Both the position numbers and the translations under genes were made by a program. The notes under the pieces are model-generated. The model made no database searches, was not told where the DNA came from, and saw only the letters and a program-made list of their open reading frames with translations. DNA of 64,000 bases from Chrysophaeum taylorii (lineage: Eukaryota; Sar; Pelagophyceae; Pelagomonadales; Pelagomonadaceae): positions 124,001 through 188,000 of the forward strand of contig JAQMWT010000055.1 of assembly GCA_029834535.1 (NCBI GenBank). The letters are read 5' to 3'. Of the stretch, positions 21,413 to 29,293 are shown in pieces; the stretch's first letter is position 1, and each line of letters begins with the position of its first letter.

Positions 21413-22862
21413 AGAGGCCCTTGGTCCTTCGCTGCGGAGCCGTGCCCAAGTTCCGAATAAACCACCGTGCCTACGAGAGATGACAGGCTCGGGCCTATGT
21501 ATGGCGGATGTTTTCACGGAGCGGGAATCCATACAGGCCCTCTTCCTTCCTTCCTTCCTTCCTTCCTTCTTTAACGCAATTAGTCACACGAGGATCTATC
21601 GAGCGGAATGTAAATGCCAGCGGAAGGTAAATGATGACTTTATTTACCCACCCATCTTGTTCCCTGCGCCCCTCCGCGCTGGCTCTTTGGACCTTTCCAT
21701 AACAATAATAATGCCACTGCGACCCTCCATTCTGGCACATTGAGCCCAGGAGTTGCTTGCCGCAACAGTCGCCGATGCGCGCGTTGGTCGGGCTTTAAAA
21801 TCTGTTTTTTTGGCCTTTGACGGGTCCTCTTCGCTTGCGAATGTCCCTTCTTGTTGTTGCCACGTGCTTCGGTTCTGTCGGTTGTTGTTTGAGCTGCCCC
21901 GCCATCAAACCTTTTCTCCATATTTCGTTTTCTTCTCTTTCTTCAAGTGGTGTGGTAATTAAAAAAAATGTTTCGGTTAAATAAATAAAGAGCCTTTACT
22001 TTGAGGTGGCAAGGGTCAAAGTTCAAGGTAAAGTCAAATAAGGCACGAGGTGAGTCGAAGGTAAGGTCAAGTAAAGTTAGTTTGCAACGATTTTTGTAGC
22101 CACCACCGTCGCAGGCCGTTGGAAGCCGTCGCAAGCCGATGCAAGCCGTCGACGCGTCCCTCTCCTCCTCCTCCTCCTCCTCCTGGTTTCCTTCGGCGGG
22201 GATCGTGCTCTCTTTGGAGGCGTTGGCGATCTTGCCGTTTTTGCCTCGGGCCCACTCCATGAAATCGCAGTTCATTCGCAAGCGGACGAGTAAGTCGCAT
22301 TCTACGTTGCGAAGCGGCGAGTTAGTTACCACCATTGAGGACGATGTTGCCGGCCGAGATAATTCGTTTGAAAAAGGCCCACGGCAGGAAGCGTGCTGAT
22401 GGAGCCGCGTGAAGATCTGGCGAATTAGGGGGAAAGCAGCACCTGCAGTCTTTCTCGATCTTCTAGTAGAGCTTGCCCAGTTTTCCCCGGCTCGCCGCTA
22501 GGGTAACGCAACACCCTTGGCTATTGGCACGGCGAGCGAGAGGGGTAAAAAAGCAATGTAAAGTAAAGTATTTTTTTACATACATTATTTCCTTTACTCT
22601 ACAGAGTAAATGTGCGAACAATGTAAAGTAAATCAAAAAGTAAAGCAAAGTAAAGGTGAGCGCAATACAACTTGTACAATACACAAAACCAACGACCAGG
22701 AGTCGAGAAAAAAGCGCTGAGCATAAAAATGCTTGAGTATTCTAGGTGACAACGCCACCCCGTCCCAACGATGTTTATGGGGAGAGAGAGTTGACAGGCC
22801 AAGCAAGCCTGATGACCAGGGCGCCTTACGGAAGCACGACGCCCAGGCCGAGGTAGGGAGTC
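21413..22862. other. Intergenic region with simple repeats and an AT-rich GTAAAGT-rich stretch
   Basis: No gene was recognised. There is a (TTCC)n tract at 21543-21568 and a (TCC)n tract at about 22158-22184. Variants of GTAAAGTAAA occur at 21995-22080 and again at 22553-22665, where AATGTAAAGTAAA is present twice around the imperfect palindrome TTTACTCTACAGAGTAAA. The rest is the 3' flank of the SAM gene and the promoter side of the transporter gene. Confidence 0.5.
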
Positions 22863-24783
22863 ATGGTGCGGCCGGAATACCACCATGTCGAGAGCGGTGG
22901 AGACTTACCGCTTGGGAGATGTTGGCTGCGCATGCATCGACTGGCGGACAACGCCTGCTATTTCCTGCCTCACGGCACGTTGCAGTTCCTTCTCGCGGCG
23001 CCGATCGCGGTCTTGCCTGCGCTAATCAAGGATAAGCGGCTGGGTGTCTCAGAGGCTTTGGTGGACGTGGCGCTGAGCGCGGGCACGGCAGCGAACGCTG
23101 TCGGTACGTTTGAACGTTTGATCATCCCCACGTGCCGCGTGATTGATTGTAGGCAAAATGGTCAACGGCCTGGCGATCGACGCTGTTGGTGCCAACGTGT
23201 TTGCGAGTGCGATACTGGCGTGCGCAGCTTGTGCGGTCGCGACCTTCAGCGCCACCGTCACGAAGAGCGTTTTGTTGATTGCATTCGTGCTGCTGCAGTT
23301 CGCGGCTTCGGGGGGCTGGCTCATCGGATGCCGTGTCATTCACGACACCTTCGCCAAGGAGCAGTGGGGTGGCTGCTTTGCCATACTCTCGGTCGCCAGC
23401 CGGACCGGCTCGATGGCGTCCAAGCTCGGGCTCGGCGCCTTCCTCATGGTGCTTAACTGGCACGAAATTGGTCTCGTTGCTTCGTGCTTTGGCTTTGTGA
23501 TGTGCTGTCTTGTGTCTAGCTTGATCGCGCGCAGCGCAAAGACGAAAGGTGTTGGTGCACCCGACGACGTCGACGCCTCCGCGACGTTGAACGCGCTCGT
23601 CGTCGAACACGAAACGGCAACGACCTCGGGACCAGTCGCCCAGCACAAAGGAGATGACGTGCCGACCCGAGTCGATGCCTCATCGCCAGCACCGGACCTC
23701 GCGGAGCAGGACAACGTCATGTTCTTGCTGGCTCCCGACACGGATGCCACTAATGGTCGGCACGAAGACAACGACAATGACGTGCTCGCGTTGAGGGGTA
23801 GCCAACTTCGAAGGAGTCGAAGCGGCACTTCGATTCCACTCGAAGACGCGCCTAGAACGCCCCCTGCCGTATCCACAGCTACGTTCGCACGGGTTCGGCG
23901 TTTGCTTTGCGACCGTGGGTTGCTTCTGTACAGTGGCGTGTGCGCGGGCGCGACGTGCGTTGCCGGCTTCGAGAACCTGTGTCCTCTTATCCTGGGTGAC
24001 CTGACAACTCTTTCGAGCGCACACATATCGATGACTGCGACGGTGTTCCCGGCGTCGCTCCTTTTGGGCGTAACAATTGTGCCGTGGCTGTTGAACCGTG
24101 CTGAGACTCGCCTCGTGCGCGACGCCAAAAAAGCATCTTACTCGCGACTAGGTGCCGAACTTTGCTTGCTGGTCGTCGCGTTTTGCTCGGCGGTCGCTCT
24201 CTCAGTCATTGCGGCCCGCCACGAGAAGATGTCGCCGCTGGTGATCGTACCTTTTATTTTTGGTCTAGCCTTCGGTGTTTCGGTGACGTTCTATATCACC
24301 CCGAACGTGTATGCGCTCGAGTTTGGCGGCGAGGCGTGCGCGACGGCGTCGTCGATCCTCGACACGTTTGGTCTCGCCGCCGGGAGTGTCTGGAACCTCG
24401 CCGCGTCTGCTATTCAGCGGTCGTCTAGGTCCACGTACGATGCTTGGACTAGCACAATGCTCCTGCTTGCTCTCATCATTATCGTTACCGCTGTGCTCGC
24501 CTTTGCGGCGCTCGTCTCGACCCAGACGACCAACGAGCTCGAGGCGACGGCGCCAACTGAGAACGCAACGCATCGTGCTAGCAGCAATCTGCATCGTCGC
24601 CCTGTCCTTCACTCGGAGATGACGTCGTCGCTTATTGCCGGCGAGTCTCCTCGTGGTGAGCACGAGGTCCCTCGGTTAGGCAGCGCTAGGGTCGAGAACA
24701 AGCTCCCCTCTGAATGGCGCAGCCCGTCCAACGACGGAGTACAGAGACCAAGTGGCGGCGGGGACATTGAGGAGGTGATTTGA
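22863..24783 (+). CDS. Major facilitator superfamily transporter
   Basis: The two exons are 22863-23103 and 23153-24783, joined by a 49-bp GT-AG intron (GTACGT...TGTAG) that restores NAV-GKMVNG. The product has 623 residues. Six or so hydrophobic segments precede a polar cytoplasmic loop (about nt 23530-23900), and six follow it, which is the 6+6 plan of the superfamily. The GKMVNG turn after the second span matches the place where SLC37-like and related carriers have G-K-x-x-x-G. The C-terminal 80 residues are polar. The substrate cannot be told from the sequence. The N-terminus (MVRPEYHHVESGG) is odd for a carrier, and an upstream exon may be missing. Confidence 0.7.
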
Positions 24784-25412
24784 CGCCTGAGAAAAAGTAA
24801 GAAGAGCCTATAATCGTCGATGTCAGTCTTCGCCATGCGTGTGGTTTAAAGACACTTTATATAGCCACCCACACGCGAGCCGGACCCCCGCCACTGACAA
24901 GCGCGCTTCGCGAGATAGGCAACATGGGTATGTATGATCCGCGAAAGACAAGAGAGTTGGGTCTGTCGGTAACACAATAAATTACGTGAGAATAGCATGT
25001 CGAGTTAGAGCATGGTGCTTTTTGAGGGATATTATTAGTGGGGAGCAGAGAGGGAGGTTGACTTGGCCGCAAACGTTGGACGCGGGGGGACGTAGTAGAC
25101 ACTCACTCTCAAGAGAAAGTGCTGGACGTAGGCTCGCCTCGGACAGGAGCTAGTAAAACTGCTGATAGGACGGTGGCACGAAAAGAGAGAGAGAAAGAAA
25201 AAAAGAAAGAATAAAAGAAGCCTTCCCAACCATATCAAAGGAGGAAGACGGCGCGCATCGACCAAGGACGACGGGAGGTTGGAGGGCCAGGAGTGTGGTA
25301 CGAATGCCACAGCAGCAAGAGAATGAGAAGCGGGGTATCTGCTTGTCTGTGTGTGTGTCTGTCGCCGACAACAACAACAGCAAAAATAAGAAGGTCGTGG
25401 TGCGGTTCCACC
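24784..25412. other. Intergenic region between convergent genes
   Basis: No gene seen. It contains purine-rich stretches (gagagagaaagaaaaaaag near 25182) and no repeat shared with other parts of the window. Confidence 0.5.
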
Positions 25413-26387
25413 TCAGGCGGGAAGGAGGGTAGTCGGTGCGTGGAGAGGTCTGAGTGTTTCTGCGTGTGTTTCGATGATATGCTCGAGGTGGGCGTAGGTG
25501 ACACCGGGTGCGATTTCGGCGTCGGAAGATTCGAGATACAGGGTGGCCGCGTCGACCGAGTGGCGGAGGGCTTCCTGAAATTCGTCGTCGGGAAGGCCGG
25601 CGGTGCCGAGGATTGACTTGCAGAAATAGTCGAGAGTGGTCGGGAGGTTGGCGTTGCCCTTGGTGACGACGTGGATGAGCTTAAGAAGGCGTTCGATCGC
25701 GCGGCGGTCTTGGTTGAGTCGGGCTTGGTCGGTCTGCGCGAAGTGTTCCTCGGTAGGGCGTCTGGCGGGAGGTGCGCGCTCGCGGTCGGCGATCTCGTCG
25801 ATCTGGGCCTTGAGGGCCTCGAGGTCCCCGAGCGAGTGCTGCACGCGGTCCCTCGATTTCAAGAGTTCGGTCTGGTCGTCGTTGAGCGCGGCGTTGGGCG
25901 TCTCGGCGACCTTCTTCTCGAGCGCTGCGATCTTCGAGAGCTTCTTCTTGACTGCGCGGATCTTCTTACTCACGAGCGACACGTAGGGGTTCTCGGCCAC
26001 CTCCTCGGCGGCGAGCAGGCATTCGTCGGCCGCGGGCTCAACGGAGAGCAGCGGGGGGTCCTCGACGACGGGCTGTTCCTGCTCGACGACGACGACCTCC
26101 TCGATCGCAGCGACCGCTTCCTCCGCCGGCGGCTCCGCGCGTTTGTGGTCATCCTTACTTCCGTTGTCTTTGTTGTTGTTCCCCCGGGGCTTGCGGTGGT
26201 ACCGACGTGGCTTGTTCTCGCCCTCCTTGCGCGGCGCCATCTTTGTGTTGGTCGCCTCGTTCTCCTTCGACGACGCTCGCTTGTCGTCGCCGCCGCCGCC
26301 GCCGCGTCCGCCTCGACGTCGTCGCGACCGGTTGTTATCCCGATCTCTCTCGTTATTGGTGCTCTCGACAGTCCTCGGTCCGCACAT
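25413..26387 (-). CDS. Caprin-like RNA-binding protein
   Basis: The ORF is uninterrupted (324 residues, ATG at 26387, TGA at 25413). Residues 20-37 form an Arg/Gly tract (RSRRRRGGRGGGGG). A charged, Glu-rich linker follows. From about residue 130, VSKKIRAVKKKLSKIAALEK, then LNDDQTELL, resemble the start of the caprin-1 homology region (KKLRNLEKKKGKL...LNQDQ). Near the end, SVDAATLYLESSD and GVTYAHLEHIIETH match the caprin segment with ASIHLWDLLEG and GTTYKVLKEIVERV. Animal caprins bind mRNA and G3BP in stress granules; a similar role here is inference. The gene is divergent from the next one with about 111 bp between the two ATGs. The main alternative is an unrelated coiled-coil RGG protein. 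Confidence 0.55.
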   Translation of the reverse strand: MCGPRTVESTNNERDRDNNRSRRRRGGRGGGGGDDKRASSKENEATNTKMAPRKEGENKPRRYHRKPRGNNNKDNGSKDDHKRAEPPAEEAVAAIEEVVVVEQEQPVVEDPPLLSVEPAADECLLAAEEVAENPYVSLVSKKIRAVKKKLSKIAALEKKVAETPNAALNDDQTELLKSRDRVQHSLGDLEALKAQIDEIADRERAPPARRPTEEHFAQTDQARLNQDRRAIERLLKLIHVVTKGNANLPTTLDYFCKSILGTAGLPDDEFQEALRHSVDAATLYLESSDAEIAPGVTYAHLEHIIETHAETLRPLHAPTTLLPA

Positions 26388-26498
26388 ATCGGCGTCGTCG
26401 TCGGCGTCGCTGCTTTGATGTAGGAAGTTTCAGGGTTTTTACGAGGGTTACGAACGTTTTTGCGAGGAAGGGTTTTGTTTTTTTTGTGTCTGTCATCG

Positions 26499-27107
26499 AT
26501 GCTGCCCGTGATCAACGACGACGTCCACGAGGCACCTTCCGTCCAGCAGCAACGCGACCGACTCCGCAGGCAGGAGGTAGCCTTACTCGAGCGGCAACGG
26601 TCCGAGTATGCGCGCATGGCGCGCAAGCTCGAACGCCTCGGGGCGCCGTCGGGGGAGAAGGCTGTCGTGGAGCGGCGTTTGACAGACCTCGACGCCGAGC
26701 TCGCCAAACATCATCATCATCATCATCATCATCATCGGACCTCGAGCAAGGTCTGGCGACGACGGGAGCGCCCCCTCTACGAACGGACCGCGCCGGGCTC
26801 CCTCGCGACGCCGGCGACGGAGTCTTCCCTGTCGACGGGCGAGTCCGTGCTCCGAAAGTACTCGGTCACCGCTTCCATGCGGACCCCCGACTTTTCGCCG
26901 CTCGCGCGGCACCGCGAGCAGCCCTCGGCGCAACCCCCCGCACCCTCCGGCGCGGAAATCCTCAGCAAGTACTCCGCGAGGCACCAAGCGACGACGACCC
27001 GGGTGTCTCGCTCTTCCAACAAACGGCAACGGCAGCCGGAGGAGCCCCCGGGGGAGCCCCCGGGGCAGCAAGACCCCAAGCGCCTGGCGAGTCTCGCCGA
27101 CCTATAG
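26499..27107 (+). CDS. Hypothetical coiled-coil protein with a nine-histidine tract
   Basis: The protein has 202 residues from the ATG at 26499; the frame is open to about 26460 without another ATG. Residues about 10-65 form a charged helix (QQQRDRLRRQEVALLERQRS). Nine consecutive His follow, encoded by a pure (CAT)9 run at 26709-26735. The second half is Ser/Pro/Arg-rich, with two similar short words, VLRKYSV and ILSKYSA, about 45 residues apart. No family was recognised. The gene lies only about 150 bp before the Snf7 gene on the same strand and shares a short divergent promoter with the caprin-like gene. Confidence 0.55.
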   Translation: MLPVINDDVHEAPSVQQQRDRLRRQEVALLERQRSEYARMARKLERLGAPSGEKAVVERRLTDLDAELAKHHHHHHHHHRTSSKVWRRRERPLYERTAPGSLATPATESSLSTGESVLRKYSVTASMRTPDFSPLARHREQPSAQPPAPSGAEILSKYSARHQATTTRVSRSSNKRQRQPEEPPGEPPGQQDPKRLASLADL

Positions 27108-27257
27108 TAGCTGTCCCACGATATCGTTTGTGCGGCGGGGGGCTCGCTTCTTGTACGTTAAGTATCGACGCCGGGGTTTTCAGTTCGGGTCTCTCACTCT
27201 CTCTCTCTCGGAGAACCCCAAGAGCGGGCGGCGCGGGCCAAGAAGGAAGTCTGTCGG

Positions 27258-27938
27258 ATGAATTTGTTCGGTCGCAAAAAGGCCGAGGGGGCTCGGGGGC
27301 CCGACCCGGCACAGACGATCCTCCAGATGCGTCAGACCGTCGAGACGTTGGAGAAGAGGCAGGTGCACCTCGACAAGAAGATCGAGCAACAGGTCACCGA
27401 GGCCAAGGCGAAGATGGCGAAGAAGGACAAGCGTGGGGCGTTGTACTGCCTGAAACGGAAAAAGATGTACGAGGCCGAGATCGACAAGATCAACGGCGCG
27501 CGGTTGCAGCTCGAGCAACAGATGATGGCGATAGAGACGACGGTCACCAATACGGAAATCGTCCAGACGATGCACCAGGCCAAGGGGGCGATGGAGTCGG
27601 CGCGGAAGAACATGGACGCCGACACCGTCAACGATATCATGGACGACGTCAAGGACGAGATGGAACAGGCCGACGAGATAAGCCAGGCGATCTCGGCGCC
27701 CGCCAACGACGTCCTAGACGACGACGACCTCCTCAACGAGCTCAACGAGCTCGAGGAGCTCGAGCTCGAGAGCCAGCTTCTCGAGGCCCCCGCCATCCCG
27801 GCCGCCCCGACGCCCCAGCTCGACCTCCCGGCCGTTCCGACGACCCAACCGGCGGAAAAGGTACCGGTCGCCGACCAGGAGGACGCCGACATGAAGGCCC
27901 TACGCGAGCTCGAGGCTTCGATGGCACTGCCCGCCTAA
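27258..27938 (+). CDS. SNF7: ESCRT-III core subunit Snf7/Vps32/CHMP4
   Basis: A 226-residue uninterrupted ORF starts at the ATG at 27258. The N-terminal basic helical hairpin (MNLFGRKK...ILQMRQTVETLEKRQ, then KKDKRGALYCLKRKKMYE) is diagnostic of the Snf7/CHMP4 branch. It is followed by the acidic second half (DIMDDVKDEMEQADEISQAI) and a C-terminal helix (LRELEASMALPA) that fits a MIM-type Vps4-binding tail. Length is normal for the family. Snf7 polymerises on endosomal, plasma and nuclear membranes to cut membrane necks, and is removed by Vps4. The 5' UTR has a TCTC-rich tract, and no intron is present. Confidence 0.93.
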   Translation: MNLFGRKKAEGARGPDPAQTILQMRQTVETLEKRQVHLDKKIEQQVTEAKAKMAKKDKRGALYCLKRKKMYEAEIDKINGARLQLEQQMMAIETTVTNTEIVQTMHQAKGAMESARKNMDADTVNDIMDDVKDEMEQADEISQAISAPANDVLDDDDLLNELNELEELELESQLLEAPAIPAAPTPQLDLPAVPTTQPAEKVPVADQEDADMKALRELEASMALPA

Positions 27939-29293
27939 CTCGCATCATCGCGGTTGTTGTTCTTCATGTCACACAAGCACACCCCACCTCCCCCGTCTCT
28001 TGATATTCTTTCTTTTTCTCGGGCCAAAAGGGCAGTTCCTTCACGCGGCGAGCTCTCGAGCTTCGGTGGCGGCGGCAGCTTTAGGCGCAGCTCCATTTCT
28101 CGTTCGTGACGTTACCCCCTAGCGACCCTCTAATATTCCTCAATACACATGACCGTCTCTTCCTTTATCCCCGTGGCTCGGCGACGCCCGCTGGCCAGCG
28201 CCGCCTTCTTGCCAAACTGTCATCATCCGCATCCCCGCGTTTCGTCACCGAGCCACAACCCAAACCAGGAAGGACAGGTGTAGGTCCGAACTGAGACGAA
28301 CGGAGAGGGCAGCCGGGTGTGCGTGGCTCCGCGGGCAGCTCAGACTAAGGGGTCGAGCTGCCACAGCGGGACGCGGCGCAGGGGGGGGGTACGGGCTTGG
28401 TCGACAATGCAACTCGGGGTGGGGCAAGGAGCAAAAAAAAGACAGAGAGAGACGGCGTCGGTGCGAAAGCGCAACATGGACACAGGCTGGTGGGGTGCGT
28501 CGTATCTGGCCATTGTTTGTCGGGAAAAGTCTCTCGCCTGGCCGAGGCGCAACGGTGACCTCGTTCATTCTTGACCCGCACGGGTCGCGTATTCGTCGAC
28601 GACGGTCACCTAGTTGGAGAGGACGACCTCGGTTTTCCGCTGAGCACAACAAACGGGAGGGCCGGTTGGAGAGGACGACCTCGGTTTTCCGCTGAGCACA
28701 ACAAACGGGAGGGCCCGGCATGTGTGTGCGTGAATCGGTGTGGCGTGGGATGGTAGGCGCGCAAGCGGGAAAAGCGCTGCTGCGGGAGGTGGCGGAAAAC
28801 GCGTCGACAGCATCTAAGATCACGAATGGGGAGGAAGGCGTGTTGTCCGGATAGGACTCTTGGACTCGAACAGAAAAAATAGGGGGAGGCGGCGCCCCTG
28901 AAAAAACAAAAAGGGCGCTCTGCGAAACATAGAAGATGATCATCCCCAAACGTTCGAGTGGTCGACGCGCTCGTCGTCGTCGCCGCTACGGGCGTCGTCG
29001 TCGGCGGCGTCGTCAGCGTCGTTGTCGTCGTCGTATATCATACAGGGAAGCCGCTACACTTGTCTACTCTACTACGCATGATCTCCTCGCCTAGGTCGTC
29101 ATGTTTATCACGATCTCGGCGCGGGCTTGAAATCCGTCAGTCGTCCGCTCGGCTTCAGGCAGCGAATTTCTTGAGAGGCAAGTCCGTCCGAGCACAATAG
29201 GACGATTTCTAAAGCCTTTTTTCTTGTTGTTGTTGTTGCTGTTGTTGTTTTTTTTGCTGATGCTGGCGAACGACTGTGATTGTGATGGCATCA
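27939..29293. other. Intergenic region with a 52-bp direct duplication
   Basis: No convincing gene. A 52-bp unit (gttggagaggacgacctcgg and onward) is present twice in tandem at 28613-28664 and 28665-28716. The minus strand is open for over 200 codons (28245-28949), but the translation is Pro/Ser/Arg-rich and resembles nothing. Confidence 0.6.

Noticed and set aside
26207-28003. Plus-strand open frame of 598 codons across three genes
   Set aside because: It runs through the caprin-like gene on the wrong strand and through Snf7 in the wrong frame; Arg/Gly/Pro composition only.
28245-28949. Minus-strand open frame of over 200 codons
   Set aside because: Low-complexity Pro/Ser/Arg, contains the 52-bp duplication, and shows no family features.
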